NCBI GenBank assembly: GCA_905235335.1
Contig: CAJOKZ010000010.1
Coordinates: 1-63,412 of the forward strand
DNA from: an uncultured Succiniclasticum sp.
Lineage (GTDB): Bacteria > Bacillota > Negativicutes > Acidaminococcales > Acidaminococcaceae
Length of the DNA: 63,412 nucleotides
Direction of reading: 5' to 3'
The notes under the pieces were generated by a model, which saw only the letters and a program-made list of their open reading frames with translations, was not told the DNA's origin and did not search any database. A program made the translations under genes and the position numbers. How positions within the stretch are numbered: the stretch's first letter is position 1; every line of letters begins with the position of its first letter. Below, piece by piece: positions 54,899 to 62,226 of the stretch.

Positions 54899-55672
54899 AT
54901 GATCAAAGTATTAGTGAACGGCGCTTTCGGGCGCATGGGCAGCGAGGTGGTCCGCATGGTGACGGCCAACCCTGATCTGGAACTGGCAGGCGGGTGCGAC
55001 ATCCATGTGGAAGGCAGGTCGTTGCCCGGCGACAAACCTGTTTTTACAGATATCGCTTCAGCGCTGGAAGCGGCAAAGCCTGACGTGGTAGTGGACTTTA
55101 CCCGTCCGGACGTGGTGATGGATTCCCTGCGCATCATCCTGAAAAAAGGGGTCCGTGCGGTAGTGGGCACCACCGGGTTTACGCCGGAACGGCTGGCGGA
55201 AGTGAAGGAACTGGCAGAGGCCAACAACACGGCGGCGCTGATCGTTCCCAACTTTGCATTAGGCGCCGTGGTCATGGTAAAGCTGGCGGCGGAAGCTGCG
55301 AAATATTTTTCCGATGTTGAGATCATCGAAAAGCATCACGACCAGAAGCTGGACGCGCCCAGCGGCACGGCCATCCTGACGGCGCAGAAGATCGGTGAGG
55401 TCCGCAAGGCGCATAAGCAGGGTCATCCCAATGAAAGGGAGACGCTGGCCGGATCCCGTGGCGGTGATATCGACGGCATCCGCATCCACAGCCTGCGTCT
55501 GCCGGGGTATGTAGCTTCCCAGGAAGTTATCTTTGGCAGCCAGGGCGAAACCTTGAAGATCATCAACGATCCGGTCAACCGCGAATGCTATATGCCGGGT
55601 GTGGCGCTGGCCTGCAAAAAGATCGGTTCCCGTCAGGGCCTGGTATACGGCCTGGACCAGATCCTGGACTGA
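54899..55672 (+). CDS. dapB: 4-hydroxy-tetrahydrodipicolinate reductase DapB
   Basis: 257 aa. NAD(P)-binding VNGAFGRMGSEVV at the N-terminus, the GTTGFT turn, and the catalytic EIIEKHHDQKLDAPSGTA block (~142-159). It reduces the DapA product in the diaminopimelate pathway for lysine and peptidoglycan. Start ATG with CAGGAGGG. It is the first gene behind the lysine riboswitch. Confidence 0.96.
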   Translation: MIKVLVNGAFGRMGSEVVRMVTANPDLELAGGCDIHVEGRSLPGDKPVFTDIASALEAAKPDVVVDFTRPDVVMDSLRIILKKGVRAVVGTTGFTPERLAEVKELAEANNTAALIVPNFALGAVVMVKLAAEAAKYFSDVEIIEKHHDQKLDAPSGTAILTAQKIGEVRKAHKQGHPNERETLAGSRGGDIDGIRIHSLRLPGYVASQEVIFGSQGETLKIINDPVNRECYMPGVALACKKIGSRQGLVYGLDQILD

Positions 55673-55722
55673 TTTGAATAAGTCAATGTTAAAAGTAATA
55701 ATATGGAAAGGGAGCAGTTTGA

Positions 55723-56754
55723 ATGAAAAAGTACAATGTAGCAATTTTAGGCGCGACCGGCGCAGTAGGAACGGAGTTTTTAAAACTGATTGAGGAACGT
55801 GGGTTCCCCTTTGCGGAGCTGCGCCTTCTGGCGTCCAAACGCAGCGCGGGAACGGAGCTTACGGTGTGCGGCAAGACCTATGTGGTGCAGGAAGCCAGGG
55901 AAGATTCCTTTAACGGCATCGACATCGCCCTGTTCGCGGGCGGCAGTATCTCCAAGGAGTTTGCTCCCATCGCCGTGAAGGCCGGCGCGGTTGTTATTGA
56001 TAATTCCAGTACGTTCCGTATGGATCCGGAGGTTCCGCTGATCGTTCCGGAAATCAATCCCCAGGCGATCCTGAAACATAAAGGCATTATCGCCAACCCC
56101 AATTGCTCGACCATCATCATGTGCATGGCGTTGAAACCGCTGTACGACCTGGCGCGGATCAAACGCATCGTGGTTTCCACTTATCAGGCAGTCAGCGGCG
56201 CCGGCAAGGAAGGCATTGACGAACTGACCGACGAGACCAAGGCTTATGCGGAAGGACGCGAGATGATCCCGCACATTTTACCGTCCGCCAGCTTGAAGAA
56301 GCATTATCCCATTGCATTCAACCTGATTCCCCAGATTGACGTTTTCCTGGATAATCTGTATTCCAAGGAAGAAATGAAGATGGTGAACGAGACCCAAAAG
56401 ATTTTTGACGATTACGATATGCGCATCACGGCCACCACGGTCCGCGTTCCCGTGTACCGCAGCCATTCCGAATCCGTCAACGTGGAATTCGAGCATGACC
56501 TGGATCTGGCAGATATGCGCAAGGCCCTGGAAAATTTCCCCGGCGTGCAGGTGCAGGATGACCTGGAAGAGCAGATCTATCCGATGCCGTTGTACACTTC
56601 AGACAAAAACGACTGCTATGTAGGCCGTCTGCGCCGCGATTTCTCCAACCCCAATACCTTCAATTTCTGGGTGGTGGGCGACCAGATCCGTAAAGGCGCC
56701 GCGCTGAACACGCTGCAGATCGCGGAATGCATGATCGAAAACGGCTGGATTTGA
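55723..56754 (+). CDS. asd: Aspartate-semialdehyde dehydrogenase
   Basis: 343 aa. Nucleotide-binding ILGATGAVGTEFL, the catalytic Cys in IANPNCSTIIM (~130), STYQAVSGAGKEG, and the substrate Arg region TTVRVPVYRSHSE. It makes aspartate semialdehyde, the branch point feeding DapA. Start ATG with AAAGGGAG. It lies 50 bases after dapB in the same operon. Confidence 0.96.
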   Translation: MKKYNVAILGATGAVGTEFLKLIEERGFPFAELRLLASKRSAGTELTVCGKTYVVQEAREDSFNGIDIALFAGGSISKEFAPIAVKAGAVVIDNSSTFRMDPEVPLIVPEINPQAILKHKGIIANPNCSTIIMCMALKPLYDLARIKRIVVSTYQAVSGAGKEGIDELTDETKAYAEGREMIPHILPSASLKKHYPIAFNLIPQIDVFLDNLYSKEEMKMVNETQKIFDDYDMRITATTVRVPVYRSHSESVNVEFEHDLDLADMRKALENFPGVQVQDDLEEQIYPMPLYTSDKNDCYVGRLRRDFSNPNTFNFWVVGDQIRKGAALNTLQIAECMIENGWI

Positions 56755-56943
56755 TTCGTTGTATAACATGCCTGCGGTATTTTTGGTAACGCCGCCACGT
56801 TGAAAGACGGTTTCTGGCGGTAACGCAAAAAACTGTTGCGGCAGACAGCTGCGGGTAACTGCGTATCAGGTAAAAGAAAACGGAAACGATTTGTTAAACG
56901 GCTGAAACTGTCCATAGTTAATTTTATAAAGGAGAGGAAAGAA

Positions 56944-57837
56944 ATGAAGAATCCGTATTTTGGAAGAGTATTGACTGCGATGATTACACCCTTTGCCGCT
57001 GACGGCAGTTTGAATCTGGAAGCGGTTAAACAGCTTGTGGAATGGTGGATCTCACACGGCACGGATGCGCTGGTGGTGACCGGTTCTACTGGCGAAGCTG
57101 CGACGATGACCATGGAAGAGAAAAAAGCTATCTGGTCTACCGTTGTAAAACAGGTCAACGGGCGTATCCCCGTAATCGCGGGCACCGGCTCCAATAATAC
57201 TGCCAACAGCGTAGAAACCACGAAGATCGCCGATGAAATCGGCGTGGACGGTTTCCTGATCGTAGGTCCGTACTATAATAAGCCTACCCAGGAAGGGTAT
57301 TATCAGCACTTCAAGGCTATTTCCGAGTGCACGGAAAAACCCATCATCCTGTATAATGTGCCCGGACGTACCGCGGCTAACATCCCGCCTGCGACCGTAG
57401 CCCGCATCGCAAAAGACTTTAAAAATGTCGTGGCGATCAAAGAGGCGGCCGGCAATGTGGCCCAGGTAGCCGAACTGTTCCGCATCCTGCCTGCTGATTT
57501 CACCATTTACAGCGGCGACGACGGACTGTTGCTGCCCTTCGCGTCGGTTGGCGCCACCGGCATTGTTTCCGTACTGTCTAATATCGGCGGCGGGATCCTG
57601 CAGGATCTGATGAATGCTTATGAAAGCGGTAATGTAAAAGAGGCGGCGGAAATCAACAAGCGCATGGTGCCGCTGGCCAATTCCCTGTTCATTGAAACCA
57701 ACCCGATCCCGGTGAAGGCTGCAGTCACCCTGGTGACTGGCATTGACGCAGGTGCGCCCCGCCTGCCGCTGACACCTATGACGGAAGGCGCAAAAGAAAA
57801 GATGAAAGCCATCCTGAAGGAAAACGGCCTGATCTGA
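56944..57837 (+). CDS. dapA: 4-hydroxy-tetrahydrodipicolinate synthase DapA
   Basis: 297 aa. VTGSTGEAATM (phosphate/Thr block), the catalytic Tyr in IILYNVPGRTAANI, and the Schiff-base Lys in VVAIKEAAGN (~165). It condenses aspartate semialdehyde with pyruvate. Start ATG 56944 behind AAAGGAGAGG; a longer in-frame start at 56836 has no site. It completes the three-gene operon. A 189-base gap before it shows no clear promoter. Confidence 0.96.
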   Translation: MKNPYFGRVLTAMITPFAADGSLNLEAVKQLVEWWISHGTDALVVTGSTGEAATMTMEEKKAIWSTVVKQVNGRIPVIAGTGSNNTANSVETTKIADEIGVDGFLIVGPYYNKPTQEGYYQHFKAISECTEKPIILYNVPGRTAANIPPATVARIAKDFKNVVAIKEAAGNVAQVAELFRILPADFTIYSGDDGLLLPFASVGATGIVSVLSNIGGGILQDLMNAYESGNVKEAAEINKRMVPLANSLFIETNPIPVKAAVTLVTGIDAGAPRLPLTPMTEGAKEKMKAILKENGLI

Positions 57838-57866
57838 GGCTCATGATTAAAAATTTTAAAAAAAGT

Positions 57867-57895
57867 TTGCATTTCACCCAACTTTAGTTTATAAT
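57867..57895 (+). promoter_or_regulatory. Promoter of the candidate small RNA
   Basis: TTGCAT (57867-57872), 17-base spacer, TATAAT (57890-57895), about 30 bases after the dapA stop. Confidence 0.7.
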
Positions 57896-57901
57896 TTTGT
57901 C

Positions 57902-58020
57902 ACAAACTGATACAGACATCTGCCTGACCTGTTTTGGGAGAACTCGGGAAAGGCAGATGCCGGGATCAGATTAAATTAAGCGTATTCTTTAGCCGCAAGG
58001 TTATTGAATACGTTTTTTTT
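57902..58020 (+). ncRNA. Candidate ~119-nt small RNA of unknown class
   Basis: Between a good promoter and a terminator lies a non-coding stretch with two hairpins. The first: CTGAT (57907-57911)/ATCAG (57965-57969) enclosing CATCTGCCT (57917-57925)/AGGCAGATG (57951-57959). The second is an intrinsic terminator: CGTATTC (57981-57987)/GAATACG (58006-58012) with an inner AGCC-GCAA-GGTT, followed by eight T. No reading frame with a ribosome binding site is present. It could be an Hfq-bound sRNA or a terminated regulatory leader. I could not match it to 6S, SRP RNA, a T-box or a riboswitch class. Confidence 0.6.
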
Positions 58021-58032
58021 ATGCGCTATAAT
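58004..58032 (+). promoter_or_regulatory. Promoter of the NlpC/P60 gene, overlapping the upstream terminator
   Basis: TTGAAT (58004-58009), 17-base spacer, TATAAT (58027-58032). The -35 lies in the 3' arm of the terminator stem and the spacer contains its T-run. Confidence 0.65.
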
Positions 58033-58046
58033 TGAAGCATAGCGTA

Positions 58047-58112
58047 TTGTCCGGTCTAGCGCCGGAAACTGTCGCACGAGGATCGAAAGGGTAACTGTCG
58101 GCGCCGGGCGGA
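58047..58112 (+). promoter_or_regulatory. Structured leader upstream of the NlpC/P60 gene
   Basis: GCGCCG (58059-58064) pairs with CGGCGC (58099-58104), with outer pairing of TGTCCG to CGGAACA. The loop holds two copies of AACTGTCG. It is the 5' leader of the wall-hydrolase transcript. Such genes are often controlled by the c-di-AMP (ydaO) riboswitch, but I do not find that riboswitch's conserved blocks here. Confidence 0.4.
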
Positions 58113-58180
58113 ACATGAAAGTTGCGAAAGACGTTTGATACAATCTCTGGATTGTTATTTCATTCGATAAGACTATAGAT

Positions 58181-58346
58181 TTAAGGAAACGCTGATTAAT
58201 TCGTCTGCACGCTGACCGGTGCTTTTTGTGACTGACTGCGTCAATGTCCCTCAACGCATCTACGGCTGCGCCTTCGGGCCATTTTCTTGTCAGTTGCAAA
58301 AAGCCCTCGGTCATCGCACAAACTCATTTAATCAGCATCTCCTTAA
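58181..58346. repeat. Palindromic 166-bp element (imperfect inverted repeat)
   Basis: The left arm (TTAAGGAAACGCTGATTAAT at 58181, then GCTGACCGGTGCTTTTTGTG to ~58235) recurs inverted in the right arm (~58291-58346). The right arm's reverse complement begins TTAAGGAGATGCTGATTAAA and contains GATGACCGAGGGCTTTTTGC. The centre (58236-58290) holds a GC-rich part (GGCTGCGCCTTCGGGCC). No reading frame for a transposase is inside. It looks like a miniature inverted-repeat element, or a very long hairpin in the leader of the next gene. Confidence 0.7.
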
Positions 58347-58407
58347 GTTTTATTCCGGCTGGCGGGAATGCGTCAAGGATTTTTGTTTTAAGCGAAGGGA
58401 GCGCATC

Positions 58408-59706
58408 GTGGACGTTAAAAAGAAATTTCTCATACCCTTCCTGCTTTCTTTTTTGTTTTCCGCTTCCGCCCTGGCAGGCATCGTGGATTCCGGTGCGCTG
58501 ACAGAGGCTTCGTATTGGACATCACATAATCCGGAAGGGGATCGGGTGATTCTGGATGAAACCGGGGTCAGGGAGTTCAACCGTAAAATTTATAACGCAG
58601 GCCTGGATGTCACCGATATGAAAACGCTGCCGGCTTCCATTCCGGTCAGGGAATTCCTGCCGTGGATCTCCAATACCTGGGCGATGAAGGGCACTGTGTA
58701 CCGCAAAGGCAAAGAGCTGACAGAAGAGGAAAAAGAGCAGATCAGGGAAAACGTTTCCCTGGGGACGCTTCCCCCGGAGGGCGGATTCGTTCCGCTTCGT
58801 TACGGTGTCACGGTCCGCCACGCCATGATCCGCAACCTGCCGCTGGCGGACGGGATCTTTGAATCGGCGGACGATGTATATTACGATAACGTGCAGGATT
58901 CTGTGCTGGAAGCCGGGGAACCGGTGGCCATCCTCCATGAGTCCCGGGATGAAAAATATTATTTTGTAAGGCTTTACAATTTGTTCGGGTGGATTGCAAG
59001 GGAAGATGTTGCCCTGTGTTCCCGGGCACAGTTCGAACGGTATGCCGACCCGGAGAATTTCCTGGTCGTGACAGGCCGCGATTATCTGGCCCGGACCTCC
59101 GGGGAAAATGTATTCCATCTGATGGGTGCGCGCTTGCTGTTGCTTCAGGAAAAGAAGGACCGATGGCAGGTGGCGCTGCCGTATAAGGATGACAAGACCG
59201 GGCAGCTCCGCGAGAAAAATGTCTGGTTGAATAAAGGAGCGGACCTGCACAGGGGCTATCTGCCTTACACTTCCAACCAGGTGATCCGCCAAGCCTTCAA
59301 GTTCCTAGGTTCGGTCTACGGCTGGGGCGGTGCCATGCAGAGCGTGGACTGCTCTTCGCTGGTGGGTTCCGTGTACAGCACCATGGGCATCTGGTTGCCC
59401 CGGAACACAACCCGGCTGAAGCGGATGCCGGGGCAGGTGACCGGCTTCGAGGGTTTGGACACGCCGGAACGTCTCCGGCTTTTTGCAAAGTTGCAGCCGG
59501 GATCCGCGGTATCGTTAGCGGGCCACATCATGCTGTATCTGGGGATGGAAGACGGCGCACCCTATGTAATTCATTCCAGCAGCAGTTATTATGTAAAAGA
59601 CCGGAAGATTTATGTGCGCCGGGTTCTGGTCAGCGATCTGGAGCTGCATCGGAAATCCGGGCTGACCTTCCTGGACAGCGTGATCAACGTCATAACCTAT
59701 CAATGA
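58408..59706 (+). CDS. Secreted SH3-NlpC/P60 cell-wall hydrolase
   Basis: 432 aa from GTG 58408 (GAAGGGAG site). A signal peptide (KKKFLIPFLLSFLFSASALA) is cut near residue 24. An N-terminal NlpC-associated region comes first (REFNRKIYNAGLDVTDM, YRKGKELTEEEKEQ). SH3-like modules follow (PLRYGVTVRHAMIRNLP; VRLYNLFGWIAREDVAL; DYLARTSG). The C-terminal NlpC/P60 domain has the catalytic Cys in SVDCSSLVGSVYSTMG, His in LAGHIMLYLG, and VIHSSS. It probably cleaves peptidoglycan stem peptides in the periplasm. Earlier in-frame starts fall in the palindromic element and would remove the signal peptide from the N-terminus. Confidence 0.9.
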   Translation: MDVKKKFLIPFLLSFLFSASALAGIVDSGALTEASYWTSHNPEGDRVILDETGVREFNRKIYNAGLDVTDMKTLPASIPVREFLPWISNTWAMKGTVYRKGKELTEEEKEQIRENVSLGTLPPEGGFVPLRYGVTVRHAMIRNLPLADGIFESADDVYYDNVQDSVLEAGEPVAILHESRDEKYYFVRLYNLFGWIAREDVALCSRAQFERYADPENFLVVTGRDYLARTSGENVFHLMGARLLLLQEKKDRWQVALPYKDDKTGQLREKNVWLNKGADLHRGYLPYTSNQVIRQAFKFLGSVYGWGGAMQSVDCSSLVGSVYSTMGIWLPRNTTRLKRMPGQVTGFEGLDTPERLRLFAKLQPGSAVSLAGHIMLYLGMEDGAPYVIHSSSSYYVKDRKIYVRRVLVSDLELHRKSGLTFLDSVINVITYQ

Positions 59707-59747
59707 AAATCAAATAAACCGAATACGATGGAAACCGGAGAACGATC

Positions 59748-61358
59748 ATGGAAAAATTTATTAATCTGAAATGCAGCAGGGAAAATGCTGCGCTGTATGA
59801 AAAAGCGGAAGCAGTGGTTTTGTTTTTGTGTCGTGAGTGCGTGGATCATATCCGCTCGCTCCGTCTGCCGGAAGAAATTTTTGAACTGATCGCCTATCAG
59901 GCGGAAAAGCAGGGTTACGGCTTTACGGAAACAGGAAGCGTGACTGGCATACTGGTGAAAACGAAAGCAGGATATCAGCGGGTGATCCTGGCCGGTATCG
60001 GGGCAGGCAGGGAGTGTACGCCTGCCCATTTCCGCATGGCGGCCGGGACTGCCGTCCGGGAACTGCGCAAAAATAAAATTTCGGACGCGGTGGCTGCTGC
60101 CCCGATCCTTGCAAATCCGAAACGCGGCCATTACCTGAAAGCCGTGGCGGAAGGACTGCTGCTGGGCAGCTACGAATTTAACAAATATAAAAGCGATGGC
60201 GGCGCAAAAGATGGAATGGCTGCCGGTCCTTCCCAAAATAAAACTGAAAATAAAATCGCAAACGTAAACGGGGCGGCGGATGAAATAAAAGAGGGCACAT
60301 TCCCCGGCAAAAATAAATCATCAGATTTGGCAAAAAAAATAACCGTCACTGTTTTCAGCGAGGTTTCAGAGGCAGAAGTGATCGTGGCGGATGCGGAAAA
60401 AGTCTGTGCGGCCATTTGTCATGCCCGGGATTTGGCCAACGAACCGGGCAATGCGATGTATCCCGGCAGTCTGGCGGAAGAAGCGGTAAAGACGGCGCAG
60501 CATTTTAATTTGGAATCCGAAGTGTTATCGGCGGAAGAGATGCGCGGGCTTGGAATGAATGCGATCCTTGCCGTAGGACAAGGCAGTGCCCGTGAACCCA
60601 GGATGATTACACTGAAATATGCGGCAGGCGGGGAGAAACCTTTTATCGCTTTTGTCGGGAAGGGCATCACTTTTGACAGCGGCGGCATCTCTATCAAGCC
60701 GTCGGACGGGATGGGTGAGATGAAGGACGATATGAGCGGCGCGGCCGCCGTGTTGGGCGCGATGGAGGCCATTGCCGCTCTGCGGCTGCCGGTGAACGTC
60801 ATAGGCATTATGGCCTGTGCGGAAAACATGCCGTCCGGTTCGGCGCAGCGTCCCGGGGATATCGTCCGTGCTGCCAGCGGCAAAACCATCGAGGTGGTCA
60901 ACACGGATGCGGAAGGGCGCATGGTGCTGGCAGACGCTGTCTGGTATGCCTGCCGGAAAGGCGCGCGGCAGGTCGTGGATATTGCGACGCTGACCGGCGC
61001 GGTGATCATTGCTTTAGGTGAGCATACTTCCGGCATCATCTCCAATGACGACGCCCTGGCGGAAGAGATAAGAAAAGCCGGCCACCGTGTCGGGGAATCA
61101 TGGTGGCGCCTGCCTATTGTGGAAGAAGCGAAAGAGATGATCAAAAGCAGCTGTGCCGATGTAAAAAATTCGGCGGGCAGGCCTGCGGGAACCATCACAG
61201 GGGGCGTGTTTATCGGAAGCTTTGTGGATAAAGGAGTTCCCTGGGCCCATCTGGATATCGGCGGTACATCTACCGCCAGGAAAACGGAAGGGCATATTCC
61301 CGAAGGCTGCACGGCCTTCGGTACGGCAACGCTGATAGAATTTGCCCGCACGCTGTAA
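59748..61358 (+). CDS. pepA: Leucyl aminopeptidase (M17)
   Basis: 536 aa. The two-metal catalytic half is complete: ARDLANEPGNAMYP, FVGKGITFDSGGISIKPS (Lys and Asp), MKDDMSGAAAVLGAM, and the M17 signature VVNTDAEGRMVLADA with Arg. The N-terminal domain is followed by a charged, Lys/Asn/Gly-rich insert at ~residues 148-195 (SDGGAKDGMAAGPSQNKTEN) that makes the protein longer than usual (~500). It removes N-terminal residues from peptides in the cytoplasm. Start ATG after CGGAGAACG. It follows the NlpC/P60 gene by 41 bases. Confidence 0.93.
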   Translation: MEKFINLKCSRENAALYEKAEAVVLFLCRECVDHIRSLRLPEEIFELIAYQAEKQGYGFTETGSVTGILVKTKAGYQRVILAGIGAGRECTPAHFRMAAGTAVRELRKNKISDAVAAAPILANPKRGHYLKAVAEGLLLGSYEFNKYKSDGGAKDGMAAGPSQNKTENKIANVNGAADEIKEGTFPGKNKSSDLAKKITVTVFSEVSEAEVIVADAEKVCAAICHARDLANEPGNAMYPGSLAEEAVKTAQHFNLESEVLSAEEMRGLGMNAILAVGQGSAREPRMITLKYAAGGEKPFIAFVGKGITFDSGGISIKPSDGMGEMKDDMSGAAAVLGAMEAIAALRLPVNVIGIMACAENMPSGSAQRPGDIVRAASGKTIEVVNTDAEGRMVLADAVWYACRKGARQVVDIATLTGAVIIALGEHTSGIISNDDALAEEIRKAGHRVGESWWRLPIVEEAKEMIKSSCADVKNSAGRPAGTITGGVFIGSFVDKGVPWAHLDIGGTSTARKTEGHIPEGCTAFGTATLIEFARTL

Positions 61359-61378
61359 ATCAGGATTTGCGAGGTAAT

Positions 61379-62161
61379 ATGAGCAATATCATAAGGCTGA
61401 ATGAAACAGCACCAAATGAGGAATGGATCGTCATGTCCAATCAGGGAACAGACTGTTTTCTTGATCTTTTGATTACTTCGGCAGACGATTTTGAAAAGAC
61501 TGAACAACAGCAGGAACTGATCTCATTTCTGAAGGATCAGAAAGACATCAACGCTGTCGCTCCGGGAACGGCAGGCTTTGATCTGAATGAGATGGTTTGG
61601 CAGGAATCAACTTTGAAGGAAGACGTCGAGTTTCTTATCCGTGTAACTGAAGGAGCTCAAAAAGAAAGAACATTTAGGAAACTCCCTTATGAAGTAAATA
61701 CATGTATCGTACTCCCCTGGCTGGAACGATTTGCGTTACTGATCGACCACATGACAGCGGAAAATCTGAGTGTCAAACCGGAGTTTGAGAGGATAAAGAT
61801 GATAAATGAAAGAGTACAGAACTATATAGAAAATAACTCTTTCTGTTCAGAATATTTATTCAAGGATTGGGAATCCTTTCTTGATCTTCTTTATGCTGAA
61901 GGGGGGCGAATCTCATCCATCCTTTGGTGGGATCACTGCACAAAAAAGCAGCTGCGCGAATCTGTAGGAAGCGGCGGATACAAAGATCCCGAAAACGAAG
62001 AGTTCATTTATGCTGAGACTCAGTTGTATAAAGAAGGCCTGGAAACATATACTCTTGAAGAAATAAAGGAATATATTGGTCACGAGAGAAAAACAGGTTT
62101 CCAGTATGGCAGCAAATACAGGAGCCACGATCTGGTGCCTTCTTTCTATTTGGCAGATTGA
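61379..62161 (+). CDS. Unknown protein, N-terminal domain shared with next gene
   Basis: 260 aa from ATG 61379 (GAGGT site), 20 bases after pepA. Residues 1-90 align without gaps to the next gene's product: SNIIR, MSNQGTDCFLDLL, ELISFLK, APGTAGFD and TLKEDVEFL are shared. The rest is unrelated: a helix-rich middle (FCSEYLFKDWESFLDLLYAE) and an end with WWDHCTKKQLRESVG, YTLEEIKEYIGHERKTGFQ and DLVPSFYLAD. No signal peptide or membrane segment. I do not recognise the family. Pairing with a SUKH-like neighbour suggests an immunity or toxin-neutralising role, by inference only. Confidence 0.75.
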   Translation: MSNIIRLNETAPNEEWIVMSNQGTDCFLDLLITSADDFEKTEQQQELISFLKDQKDINAVAPGTAGFDLNEMVWQESTLKEDVEFLIRVTEGAQKERTFRKLPYEVNTCIVLPWLERFALLIDHMTAENLSVKPEFERIKMINERVQNYIENNSFCSEYLFKDWESFLDLLYAEGGRISSILWWDHCTKKQLRESVGSGGYKDPENEEFIYAETQLYKEGLETYTLEEIKEYIGHERKTGFQYGSKYRSHDLVPSFYLAD

Positions 62162-62226
62162 CTTTGGATTATCAGGTGGATGACCGCGTCAACCACGGAT
62201 TAAAAGATTCCGGAAGGGCAGAGAGC

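Noticed and set aside
58033-58180. c-di-AMP (ydaO) riboswitch before the NlpC/P60 gene
   Set aside because: The genomic position is typical and a GC-rich stem is present, but the conserved GGGTGAA-like and AACCCGTCAGCTAAC-like blocks are missing, so I list only an unclassified leader.
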